From the NCBI GenBank assembly GCA_012934845.2, contig WNNJ02000450.1, positions 124,001 to 188,000 of the forward strand: a stretch of 64,000 bases of DNA, given 5' to 3'. Within the stretch, counting starts at the first letter, position 1, and each line of letters starts with the position of its first letter. This stretch comes from Pomphorhynchus laevis. Its lineage: Eukaryota; Acanthocephala; Palaeacanthocephala; Echinorhynchida; Pomphorhynchidae. The notes under the pieces were generated by a model. The model saw only the letters and a program-made list of their open reading frames with translations. It made no database searches and was not told where the DNA came from. A program made the position numbers and the translations under genes. Positions 19,141 through 29,750 of this stretch are shown piece after piece.

Positions 19141-20830
19141 TAAAACATGTATTAATTAATTCTTAAATTCATTTAATTCTTAAATTAATTCTTATTATCA
19201 ACATATGAACATTTAAATAAGCATTTATGAAAATACAATTCGAGATATGCAATTTGAAATATTTCGAATTGAGTAGGAATTATTTAAATAATTGCTATTA
19301 ATTAATAATTATTTAAATTGATAATTATTTAATTATTTAAATAATTCGAATTGTGTGGGAATTATTTAGGAATTATTTAATTAATCTACTTTAAGCGTAT
19401 TTTAAACTATAAAAATAAAATAATTTTGTAAATATCAAATTATAAAAATATTATTAAAGATAGATTTAAACTTTTATATAGGAAATTTATGTATGGATAA
19501 TAAATATTATAAACTGTCTTGAATATTAAATGGCCTATAGATAATTAAATATCATCACAATAAATGCATTCTAAACGAAAATATTACGCAACCTAATTGC
19601 AGGGCACTTCATTCTAACGACGTCGAATCTTTATTCTAATATAGACCAGATCCGATAATTAGACATTTTCTTTACATTTGAAATTTGACATGATTAAATT
19701 TAATACTCAATTATCTTAAAATATTCGAATATATTATGAATGCAAACATCCTTAATTGTAAAAATCTTTTATTTTAACTTAAGCAATCGTACATATTTAA
19801 AATTGATATTAATAATATAATAATATATTATTATGTTATTATATTATATTTTTAAAGCTATCCGATTTTATGTAACAGCATTTATATACAGAAGTAACAT
19901 ATTTTCTAATATTTGCCCTGTCGCAAATGAAAGTTTATATACCGACATCTCAATAAATTTCGTGAACAATACTCGGATATGCTCATTTAGCAAAACACTG
20001 ATATGGTTTACACTAGCTGAGTGTATACACGCTGATGTTTTACAGTTTTCTTTGAAAAATAGCAACCAAATAGATCCTCTAAATAGCACATTCTTATTAC
20101 ATAATCTATTCTTTTAAATATCGAGTTTTTATGGATGAATAGTAAATAATGTACTTTGTGTTAGAATAAGATACTTTAAATACTTACAATATATCTAATA
20201 CAATCTAATTTATTATATTATATTCTTATTAAATTTATTATATTCTTATTATATCTAATAATATAATCTAATTTTTATTCTTAAACATGTCATATTATCT
20301 ATTAATTGGTTTATAAAATTTCTTTTTAAGATTACTATATCTCCATTTTTATATTTAAAATAATATGTAGCCTCAGTTAAGTGATCTGATTCCATATAAC
20401 TAAACTCACTGCTATGTTTGATTGAAAAAACATGAACGAAACCTAATAATGTATTAATTCGTCTTGATAACCTTCGATCATTGTTCTAATACACAGAAAC
20501 CTAATAATACCAGTTAATGGGTGATCTGATTAATATTCATAATTGGTATAAATTATTATTTGTTTACTATAATAAATATTAATAGTATAAATATATTCAT
20601 ATATATTTAGTTCATCTAAATGACCTAATTTATGACGTTCTATTTTTATTAATATAATTATTAGTTTTTATAAGCTTTGAAGATATTCAATATTACGAAA
20701 ACTTCATCAGGACAAGTATAACAATGAATTATTTTTTTAAATTTATTACAATAATTTACAAGAAAGGGGGTTCCCGCAAATGGGCCCATACATAACTTTC
20801 ACTGTCAAAGTTGTAGTTAATTTTTAAAAC
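19140..20830. other. AT-rich spacer with one more balanced island
   Basis: Mostly AT-rich. The island 19860-20110 is open in both directions (plus 19833-20117, minus 20089-19868) and has normal base composition, but I recognise neither translation. 20125-20180 is a copy, in minus orientation, of the terminal sequence seen at 26708-26767 (AAGTATCTTATTCTAAYACA type). Near 20680-20715 lies a minus-strand CCTGATGAAGTTTTCGTAAT motif of Penelope style. Confidence 0.4.
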
Positions 20831-20834
20831 AAGG

Positions 20835-22228
20835 CGTTCACTATCTTATGTGCTGTCTTCTGCTTCCTCTTGGACTTCGAAGACAGCCATATGCTGTTCG
20901 ATCAATTTCAAAGGAAACGCGGCGTTTGATGTTTGTGATGACATGTGGATATTTCGTAATACCTCGTTGTGTGCGAATTGATGCGATTCGTCTGAACAAG
21001 GTGCCTGTCTCTTTCACAATGCAACCAGAAGCGGAGAAAATTAGCTGAATGAACCTGCCGCGCTCGATCGCTTTAATTCTTTCCGAATATTTGGCGTGTT
21101 TGCGTGATTCATTGTGCTGGAAGAATGCATCCACTAATCGGTTGACGAACGACTGAGCAAAGATGTTAATCACGTTGACGTCACAGAACGTCCGATCTAA
21201 TCGCTCGTTCCACAGGCCCAAACAGGAAATGTCAACCTTGCCCCGGTGGCTCGACTTGTTGATGTTGCGACGATTTTTAGGGTGTCAGGTACCGGTAGTA
21301 AGTTTGGTTCTATTACTACATCACGGCAAATAGTGGATATTTCTTTTGAAATTTTATCTCGGACAGAGTCGTGTCTGATTGACGGTAATCCTCCCAATCT
21401 ACACGAGAGTGCGTGGCTCACCGTGACTTATTCACCACAAGATCATGATTTGCCGATCAAGTCACTTGGGGTTTGCCCATAGCGAGCGGAAATAGCATCT
21501 GTGAACTCCCTTGATGACATACAAAAGCGTTCGTTTTTCTGCGGGAGGGCGCTGAGCCATGAAGATGCTCCGTCGCTTTAAGCATGATTGACGACGGTTA
21601 GAACAACGGTGTCCATAAAATAAAGTGCCTATGACAGCCTATGATGATGTATGTTCTTACGTCACGCCGTAATTTGATCGATCGTTTTTGATTGTATGTT
21701 TCTCAATGCTTGTCCGGTTAAACGGAGTCGTATGTGCCACTGATTGTCTTTGAGGATTCGTAGTCTGTTTGAGCGGTTATTGCCGGATCAAATATTCCCA
21801 ACCCGCCCATTTTTAGAGGAGACATCAGGATCGTTTTCCATCCATTTTCAATCGGCCATCGAGTAATTTCATTGAGAAAAACACTCATTAGGCTCTCAGA
21901 TACGCCTCGCAACATATCTTGATCGCACTGGATATCCGTGTGATATAGGTCCATTTTGCTTGTATTGCATGTGTAGCCCGAGTATGCGACTTGGGAGCCG
22001 ATTTTCGCAGCGTCGACTAAACGTTTAATTAGATTTCGCCAAGTATCTACACATTGTTCGACAATATTTGCTTCGTAGTCGACGGAACCCACCGCGGATC
22101 CAAGAATACGTATGCCATCACATCTAATCTTGATGTCAGTCGTTGGGAACTGCTCAATGCTCAGAGAATGGTGAGACAAGAGTTGTGACTTGGCTGCATT
22201 AGCGACGTAACAGTACTTTGGTCCTTCT
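20835..22228 (-). mobile_element. Restriction-like-endonuclease LINE, copy 2 (C-terminal part)
   Basis: Minus-strand frames run from EGPKYCYVANAAKSQLLSHH near 22226, through IRCDGIRILGSAVGSVDYEA and PLKMGGLGIFDPAITAQTDY, to HALSCRLGGLPSIRHDSVRD (Cys/His finger and RHD). GARL and then RTFCDVNVINIFAQSF follow, corresponding to the (R/K)PD and D-V endonuclease block. The tail ends near 20841 (RTAYGCLRSPRG). The zinc finger plus RHN/RHD plus a PD-D core is the layout of R2/CRE-type restriction-like endonucleases. Several frameshifts make it dead. Clade not determined; related genes are common in cnidarians. Confidence 0.65.
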
Positions 22229-23690
22229 AGTGAGGCTCAGTCTTGATTTTGCAGTAGCGATTGATTTTATTAAAGATCGAGCGCGATCTTTATCACCTGA
22301 CGATGATAGGATAAACGGTACAAACGAACCTTTTTCGACTGTTATCACTCTTTCTTCGTATTTAGAAATCTTCCTGTTCTCGTTGTACTCGAACGAGGAC
22401 GAGAGGGCTCGGTTGGAAAACGATTGAGCAAAAATGAAAAAGACACTGGCATCCAAGAATGTTCGCTCATATCGTGTGCCGTTGAATCCTGTACCTACCG
22501 CGTCTAGCTTTGCTCCATATTCTCTTGAAGTGTTTGACGCGTCAAATGTAAGGTTGTCAGGAACTGGGGATAATTGAGGTTCGATTTCCACGCTGTGACA
22601 CACACTGGTTAGTTCATGAGCAATTATGTCACGTAACGCATTGTGCCTGATGGTTGGGAGGCCACCTTTCTGCATGAGAGGGCATGTCCGACCTCTAATT
22701 CAGCTCCGCATGGGCAGTGTTTACCGACCAGGTTGTTTGGCATTAAACCATATCGAGTTGAAATGGCATTGGTGAATTCGTTAGAGGTTAAGTGGAAGTT
22801 TTCGTTTTTTAGAGGCAGGGCGCTTAACCAGGCGGACGCACCGTCTCTTGATGCGTGTGCTAGAATGTTTTTAAGTGCCGGGTTATGATAAATGGGTGAT
22901 TGTGTGATGCGCTCTTGGAAAGCCATGACCCGGCGGGTTGAGATCCGCTTGAACATGATTCTCTGTCTATCACGTAGGGCGTTTCCGCCTGGATTGCTGT
23001 CATACGTAGAACAAATTTGTATAGATGCTTCGTAGTCCAGGTGAGCCATGAAAGACGGGTCAAATACTCCAATGCCGCCCAGCTTAAGCGGAAAGGTCAG
23101 AATTGTATACCATTCATTGACGCACGAGTTTGTTGTTATATCTGGTAGAAGGCTTGATTTTATTGCTTCCGACAATTCTGCTAGCCATACGTGTTGGCAT
23201 TGACAAGTTCGTAGTACGCGGGTCCACTTTGCTTGAATGGCCCGGGTAAGTCCTGTAAAAGCGACTTGCGGATCTATCTTGGCGACTGATGTCAGGTGAG
23301 TGACGAGAATGTTCCAATTTTTTAGATGTTGGGTGATCACTTCTTGTTCATACTCAAGTGAAGCTACAGGTGAACCAAGAATTGACAAGCCGGCCGATCT
23401 TTGACGGATTTGTGGAAATGGCAAATTGTTTTGACATAGTGGACTGTGTGAGAGTATCTGAGATTTTAACGCGTTTACGTGATATCCGTATTTCGGTCCT
23501 TCCTTGACTAGAATTTCCCAAACTTTTTTTAGTTGATCTAGGGTAACCGACGAAGTTGGCATCATCGGCATACCATTTCTGATTTATGTTTGGAACGGAC
23601 TGTTTGTATTGTGTCGATTAGCGGAAAGGATGCTAATGAGAAACCAGCCATTGCGAAGGGATCACCTTGAGTAAAGCAATTTTTTATATA
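22228..23690 (-). mobile_element. Restriction-like-endonuclease LINE, copy 1 (RT palm to endonuclease)
   Basis: The minus strand starts at RT motif B (TQGDPFAMAGFSLASFPLID, about 23675-23615). After a frame change comes the catalytic WYADDANFVGYP (about 23575-23545), then a 315-codon frame with LDQLKKVWEILVKEGPKYGY, LSILGSPVASLEYEQEV and PLKLGGIGVFDPSFMAHLDY. It ends in CPCGAELEVGHALSC (C-x-C-x7-H-x3-C). In the next frame follow GGLPTIRHNALRD, GAKLDAVG and RTFLDASVFFIFAQSF, the endonuclease core. The last roughly 40 residues seen in copy 2 are missing, because copy 2 begins at once. It is 5'-truncated and frameshifted. Confidence 0.7.
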
Positions 23691-23694
23691 AAAT

Positions 23695-25550
23695 TTTTTG
23701 TATAATAACAATAATAATAAAGATTTTGTTAAATAACAATATAACCACTAAAAACATTTTTAAAAATAAAACACATAAAAGAACAAAGAAAGTCAAACTA
23801 GTTGATATTATAGTCTTCACAGTGTCACGACCTCATGTCAACAGGGATCTGAGCTCTACAGCTAATCAAACACGCCGCTCTCCGACTGAACCACCCGGAG
23901 TTTTTCATTTCCCGAAGAATCCAATCGAGGCGAACTATGCTCGGTAATCTCGAGATGAGAAACCTTAGAAACCCAAGTCTTTGCTCTAGGGGACGTCCTC
24001 TTGAAAAAAGACTAATCCCGATATAGCTTAAGTACCCCCAGAGGCGCTCTTGGGCTTTCTCATTCAATAACAGATGCTAAGCCTTTTTTAGGGCTAACCT
24101 AGCTTTCTTCATGATACGTTTGAGTCTATCTAGGTCAGCTTTAGACGACTAATTCACTGTGACAGTGAACCCCAGATATTTTACTCGACTCATAAAGGTG
24201 GGGAGTGGTTGAGGCTGCATAATGGGGGAGAGTGCAGAGATGCTAGTATCTTAAGCTTCTTTTTGATGTTAGGGGCGCCATGAAAGACGACCACCTGCGA
24301 TTTGTTGGAAATTAAAATAAGATTGGATGAGGATAACTGATCTTTTAATCTTTAAAAGAAACGGCTGATGTCAGAGACTACATCTTTGCACCTGCGTCCA
24401 GAAAACAGGGATGTAGTATTATCAGCGTATACCACTAGATGTTGATCGCGTTTCAATTTTTGGTAAAGTTCAATGGAGGCAGCAAGATACAAGATTGGAG
24501 AAACTGGGGAGCCTTGAGGCATACCTGTAATAGGTTAGAACTGACGTGCATCAGGGTCATCTTCATAGAAGAATCGCTTGGTATACAACAATATTTCCAC
24601 CCTGTTAACGATTCTCGCAGGCAACCCAAGGGACCTAAGAGAAGATATAACAAAAGGAATGGAAATGCGATCGAATGCAACAGAAAAGTTTAGAAAAACA
24701 GCCACAACAAACTGATGACTGTTATCCTGACAAAACCTGCGCACTTCATCTAATGCAGTATGGACCGAGCGATCTTTTACGTACCCATGAAAACCTGGTG
24801 AGATTAAATTTCGCCTACTTAGATGGTCGCGGATTTTACGCGCAAGCGCCTTTTCGTAAATGGAGATAAAAAAGTTTTGAATCTACCTTTCATTGTTGTG
24901 GAATGAAAGGTAGGGGAAGGTGGTTGGTGAATAAGATAGTCGTTCATGTTACTGCGGATTGCTGCATTAATCCAACGACCAGTTCTGTCGTTAAAGTCAC
25001 CAAGTAGCATGTCATAACTACTACCCAGTATACGATCTAGGAGGTGACGGTTCTTGTGAATTTCTCCTGTCCGGATATAGAAACTGGCTATGCTGATACG
25101 TTTTCCGTTTTTACATTGTAATATAGCTAAACAAGACAGGGCTGCACAAGACTACTTTGGTAAGAGGGGTGAGCTTTAGGAGCTCTTTACTAGGGTTAAA
25201 AGACCTTGAGATGAAGAAGAGTGAGGTGGGATTATGTACGGAGTATAGTGGGTGTAGATGTACTTAGGAATAAATTGAGTAATGTCCTGGGGGAGCCGGA
25301 TAGACCGCGTCTCCTGAATGACTATAACATCTGCATCTCTACCAGATAGAAGGCTAAGGGTAAAAGCACCTCCCGAATTTCACTGAAGGATATTCAGTGA
25401 AAAAGGATCTCGAATACTTTGCACTGTGTTAAGTTAGCTGAAGTGGGATGCCTCCTCCTAGTCGGAACCGGAGCTGAGGTTTCCTTTCTTACACCCAGCT
25501 GGACAAGGTTTAGACACTTGCCCACGGACGATATCTTCATTTCCTATGTT
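23695..25550 (-). mobile_element. LINE family D (I/Jockey-like), internally deleted copy
   Basis: The minus strand begins near 25550 with 5' ORF2 sequence. LLGDFNDRTGRWINAA (25005-24955) is the endonuclease GDFN motif. A deletion near 24883-24913 then removes about 0.65 kb. The RT continues with RRFCQDNSHQFVVAVFLNFS, FDRISIPFVISSLRSLGLPA and the YAD region near 24430. It ends with RLWGYLSYIGISLFSRGRPL and a 3' tail (GATTTTGTTAATAAC-type, AATAAT repeats) at 23695-23760. Compare the fuller copy at 57.1-60.9 kb. It has many frameshifts and is dead. Confidence 0.75.
24883..24913. repeat. Perfect 12-bp foldback at a LINE deletion junction
   Basis: CTACCTTTCATT and its exact reverse complement are separated by 7 bases. 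It lies exactly where family D endonuclease sequence jumps to RT sequence. Confidence 0.85.
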
Positions 25551-25970
25551 TGCCTTCTTTTAGTGGTTGTATAGTTATTAACAAAATCTTTATTATTAGT
25601 AATTTTGTAATAATACAAGGTATTAAAGTAATATTTTGAAGTATTAAAGACATATTTTTGTATTAAAGTAATATTTTTAAATCATAAAAAGAAATAGTAT
25701 TAAATAAATAGCCGTACACTGACTGCATTTACAAATCAAGGATGCTGTTGAGCTTCAAATCGAGAAAAGTAGCATAAATGGTAACACGAGCACCCTCCAA
25801 CTCATGACAGTCGACCATTGACAACTAACTCTGCTCATTTTTATTGTTTTTATAAAATATTATGAAGTAAAAAATTGTAATAATAATTGATTATTCCCCA
25901 TTATCGCGAGACACCATTGGATTAATTCTCCGCATAGTATATAATTCTGCCTAAATTAATTCGATATATT
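25550..25970. other. LINE 3' tail remnant and AT-rich spacer
   Basis: 25555-25610 (TTTTAGTGGTTGTATAGTTA then TTAACAAAATC) is a plus-strand 3' tail of the family D type, inverted relative to its neighbour. The rest to 25970 shows no recognisable feature. Confidence 0.45.
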
Positions 25971-25989
25971 ACTGCTATTGCATCGCTGA

Positions 25990-26310
25990 ACATGATGAAA
26001 AGGTATTTATCATGATATGACCATTAAATTAGCATCAATTAAAACTACTGTTAATTTATATCGTAAAAATAACATTTAAATTCACCTAATATTTTTGCAT
26101 GATCATTCATGTACATCGTATTATTAAATATAATACATCAAATAACGAGATTTTAAGAATTTGCATAATATGAAATGATATTAGCATTCTTCAAAATCAC
26201 TTAAATAATATAATAGATACATATTTTATACTAGCTTACTATAAAAATATAATCAAACTTGAATCATGAAATACATAAATTGATATTCAGTTGAATTTGA
26301 TCTGTTTTCT
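25990..26310 (+). mobile_element. Family R fragment
   Basis: Decayed copy of the part after the YIDD box: ATTAAATTAGCATCAATTAA and onwards parallels 18700-18760, and CTAGCTTACTATAAAAATAT parallels 18060. Stops occur in every frame. Confidence 0.6.
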
Positions 26311-26564
26311 TTATAGCGTATGAATTTGTTAAAAAACAAATCAAAACTATTATATGAACCATTAAGCAAATTAAATCAGCTAACTGAGCCTACGTATTTA
26401 ATATAATTATAAAATAAACAAAACATAATAATGCTAAATCAAAAAGTAATAATTAAATAATAAAATTAATAATTGTTTTTAGATTTTCTATAATTTAAAT
26501 AAAGTTAAAAAAAATAAAATAAAAAAAACAAAATTTAAAATAAACGTCATTATTATGAATTGAC

Positions 26565-27455
26565 TGATAAATAACAGACGTTGTATCAGAATAAGAATTA
26601 GAGGTCATCAGGAGGAACTGCTATGCTATCAGGATTCGGCCCCTAACTCCTCTACCCAACATAGCAGCGGGGCCAAATACATGCTAATGATGTATTTCCT
26701 CTGAAATAACTATCTAGTATCTTATTCTAATGCAAAGTATATTATTTATTATCCATCCATAAAAATTTGCCACGTAAGAGTTTAAATTTATTCTTTATAT
26801 TATTGTGTTGATTTATATATTTTACTATTTTCTGCTTGATGATATTTTTATAGTAACCTAGTTTAAAATATGTATCTATTTAATTATTTAAATGATTTTG
26901 AAGAAAGCCAATATCATTACATATTGTTGCAATTCTTAAAATTTCATTATTTAATGTATTATATTTTATATTATATGGTATGCATGAATGCTCATGCAAA
27001 AATATGTTTCTTGTAAATTTAAATATGTCATCTTTACGATATAAATTAATAGTAGTTTTAATTGATGTTAATTTAATGTTCATATCAAGATATATAATTT
27101 CTTCATCATTAATATTATCTTTATTAAGAATGAGGCTACCTGGATAAATTTGTTCACTAATTGAATAAAAATTATTAGAATTAAATACACATATATCATC
27201 AATGTATCGAAACATATATTTCATATATTTATATTGTTTAGATTTAGTTTTTACACAGTTATGAACAAATTCATATTCTATAAAGCTTAAAAACAAGTCA
27301 GCTATAATTGGGCTACTATTACCACCCATTGGAACACCTTTTACTTGTCTAAATATAGATGTCCCTACTTTTAAATAATTTTGATATGTTAACTTGATAT
27401 AAATTATATAAAATCTTATATAACAAGGGAAAAAAATAGAAGACTTAAACATTTT
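26565..27455 (-). mobile_element. Family R element, RT half plus terminal repeat
   Basis: The longest family R frame lies on the minus strand, 27452-26880. Its first roughly 25 codons look foreign (the frame uses a non-ATG start). After them come NYLKVGTSIFRQVKGVPMGG, SSPIIADLFLSFIEYEFVHN, MKYMFRYIDDICVFNSNNFY and ILNKDNINDEEIIYLDMNIK. HEHSCIPYNIKYNTLNNEIL and the tail RIATICNDIGFLQNHLNN complete it. This is the closing part of a Penelope-style RT (clade unconfirmed). Downstream (26870-26565, minus) comes a tail with TTTTTATGGATGGATAATAA, AGAATAAGATACT and a structured GGCCCC...GGGGCC segment. No endonuclease is visible. Confidence 0.7.
26600..26700 (-). repeat. Structured terminal repeat, type copy
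   Basis: On the minus strand GGCCCC pairs with GGGGCC about 25 bases on, and CTGCTATG from the loop can pair with CATAGCAG further downstream, a pseudoknot-like layout. Related sequence lies at 27765-27835, 28640-28690, 53120-53170 and 53745-53860. Confidence 0.5.
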
Positions 27456-27459
27456 GATA

Positions 27460-28284
27460 CATCAAAATTATAATCAAATTACAAAATTATAATCAAATTA
27501 CAAAATTATAATTTGATAATTATAAAATTATCAAATTATTTAAAATTATTCAAATAATTTAGTAGAAACATATTTTAAAGTTGGCAACTCTAAAAATAAA
27601 ATGAAAGAGCAATAAAATCAAATTTTATGGATGAATAATTTAAATTTAAACTTTTAAGCGAAAAGTTTTATGGATAATAAATAAAATACTTTGTATAAGA
27701 ATAAGATACTAAATAATCAAATTCCATAAAAGGAAAAACGTTATTAAAATGTAAAAGTCACCGCTGCTATGCTGGGCCGAGAAATAGGGTTTGAAACCTG
27801 ATAACATATCAGTTCCTCATGATATCTTCTTCGAGTACATCGTATATTACTTATTAATTCATTCATAAAAAATGATTTTTATTTTAAATTTAATTCTTAT
27901 TTTAACTTTATATAAGTTATATAAAATCTTATATAACTTATATAATCTTATTTATTATTTATCAAATGATTATTAAATTTTGATTTATTGGTTCAGCATT
28001 ATTTTTATTATTTATATTATATTATTTATTTTATTATTCGATTTATAAAAATTAATTTCTATTTTTAATTTCACTTTTAAATGTTAACTTGATATAAATT
28101 ATATAAAATCTTATATAACAATTATTTATAATTATATATTATAATTTAATTATTTATTCTGTATTTAGCACTTTTCTAATTTATAAATAGTATAAAATAC
28201 GTAAACCAAGTTAGCTTATATAATTATCTTTTAATTTATTTATCTTTTAATTTCTAGCATTTGCTTTAGCCATAAAAGAGAACG
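27460..28284. other. AT-rich stretch with a second terminal-repeat copy
   Basis: 27620-27715 holds the GGATAATAAATAAAATACTT and AGAATAAGATACT phrases of the family R ends. 27760-27840 holds CCGCTGCTATGCTGGGCCGA and CCTGATAACATATCAGTTCC. ATATAAATTATATAAAATCT occurs at 27390 and 28090. There is no gene. Confidence 0.5.
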
Positions 28285-28357
28285 CACCTCCGACGGGGAT
28301 CGAACCCGCGACCGCTGGATTAGAAGTCCAGCGCTCTATCCACTGAGCTACAGAGGC
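28285..28357 (-). tRNA. tRNA-Arg(UCU)
   Basis: The minus strand folds as a class I tRNA. The acceptor stem GCCTCTG/CGGAGGT has a G-U first pair, the D arm is GCTCAGTGGATAGAGC, the anticodon stem CTGGA/TCCAG surrounds CTTCTAA, the T arm GCGGGTTCGATCCCCGT is present, and the discriminator is G. The anticodon UCU reads AGA/AGG. A TTTT terminator follows within 15 bases. No intron. Confidence 0.95.
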
Positions 28358-28830
28358 GAATATCTTGGTTAACACAGTTTATTTAACATGTAAATTTTAG
28401 TATTTATAGAATAACCAACAAAATTATGTATTTATTTTATTACTTTATTTAAAGGTGCATACACATTTTGTACCCTAAAATAATTTAGCTACAAAAACAA
28501 AATGATTTTTGTAGCTTTGTATTTTTATGAACCGATTAATAGTATACAATGGATTAGAATAAAGATAAGAGATATTCAGTGGTATGATGAACTACAATTA
28601 TCAGTTAGATTACTTAATTACTTATTACTTAATTCAGTAATCATTAGGATGACTGAAGGCAATCAAGAGGAACTGCCATATCATGATTATGTAAAATAAA
28701 GATATCTTGACTCATCAGAAGCTACATATTTCTATGACCTGGTGTTTAAATTAAATAAGAGTTTATATTAGAAAAAAGATTAGAGATGAAATGATATGTT
28801 ACTAAATGTTATATGATTAAAAATGCGGAC
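28358..28830. other. AT-rich stretch with a degenerate family R terminal repeat
   Basis: 28519-28700 shares ATGAACCGATTAATRG and AGAGGAACTGCCATATCATG with 53085-53170 and 26610-26650. A 65-codon open frame (28502-28699) covers it, but it is most likely chance. Confidence 0.4.
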
Positions 28831-28839
28831 TAGAAATTT

Positions 28840-29040
28840 GATTACTTTCCTTTGATTACTTTCCTACATGGTTTCCATGGGTTTGTCAAAGGTCGCTCGG
28901 TCCATTCAGCAGTTGGTGAAGTGCATCGGCTTTGTCAGGAGAACAGTCATCAGCTAAGTGTGGCTGTTTTCCTTGATTTTTCCGCTGCATTGTTAACAGG
29001 GTGGAGATACTGCTGTACACCAAGCGATTTTATTATTATG
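28840..29040 (+). mobile_element. LINE family D fragment with internal deletion
   Basis: The plus strand reads FHGFVKGRSVHSAVGEVHRL, CQENSHQLSVAVFLDFSAA (RT motifs 1-A). It then jumps over about 35 residues to IVNRVEILLYTKRF, ending where a strong foldback starts. This is under 200 bp of a 3.8-kb element. Confidence 0.75.
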
Positions 29041-29082
29041 ATCATAACGTAGGTACCTTATCAGGCACCTACGTTATGATCA
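29039..29082. repeat. Perfect 16-bp foldback at the end of a LINE fragment
   Basis: TGATCATAACGTAGGT and its exact reverse complement are separated by 12 bases that can extend the stem (ACC...GGC). It sits at the 3' truncation point of the family D fragment. Confidence 0.9.
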
Positions 29083-29329
29083 CATATACAAATGGCCTAA
29101 GTTCGATAGAGCTTACGGATTGATAAATTGTTACTAAATATTAAACACAAATATCATTTATAAAATTAATTTTGGTTAATTACAATAAAATAGAATTGTA
29201 ATAAGTCAGATTTTTAAAATTTGCATATTCTCAGCGCATATTTTAATGCATATTTCATCGTGCCAAAGTATAATGAAATTGAGAAAAACATTATATATCG
29301 CGTAGTTTTCTCATAGCAATTTTTGCAAC

Positions 29330-29437
29330 ATGTCGGAGGTTTCAAAGAGTTTGGAATTTTTCAATTTTTCAGCAAAATCTGCAGATTTGCAATGTATAGT
29401 ATGCAATTCTTCTGGTAATGACCTTGGACAGAACCAG
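29330..29437 (+). CDS. Possible first coding exon of an unidentified gene
   Basis: ATG at 29330 gives MSEVSKSLEFFNFSAKSADL, then QCIVCNSSGNDLGQNQ, ending at CAG followed by GTTAGT, a good donor in phase 0. The C-x2-C could start a zinc finger. The next 18 kb to the right is a retroelement block, so any later exon lies beyond it or the gene is broken. Recognition is weak and rests only on frame, composition and donor. Confidence 0.25.
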
Positions 29438-29750
29438 GTTAGTAATATTTTTTGTCGCAAAAAACGTGGAGGAAGAGTACCTCCGTCATGTAGTTAAATT
29501 AGCGCATTTATGGGTAATTTAGTCTTAAACCTATACCAAAACATGCACTTGTTGGTACGTTTCTACGTGATTTTGCCTTTGGCAACAAGAATTGAGTTCT
29601 ATTTAATTCAGAAAATACCCTTGAGAACTCCCTCAGGGTGACATTCGCAAACGCTGCAAATTCTTGAGGAATTCTATAAATATTTCAATACTAACCTATC
29701 GACATTGGGACGATTTCCCTATTGCCGTTGAAGTGTACTGTGAAGATCTC
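29437..29750. other. Short flank left of the duplicated LTR-element block
   Basis: Composition is ordinary and I can assign nothing. It ends at the abrupt start of element A copy 1, which lacks its left part. Confidence 0.4.

Noticed and set aside
20835-23690. R2-type insertion in rDNA
   Set aside because: The protein has an R2-like endonuclease layout, but no 28S rRNA sequence flanks the copies.
26600-26720. Hammerhead core in the family R terminal repeat (CTAATGA...GAAA or CCTGATGACC)
   Set aside because: The second core block is absent or no stem II can be drawn; only the pseudoknot-like pairing is supported.
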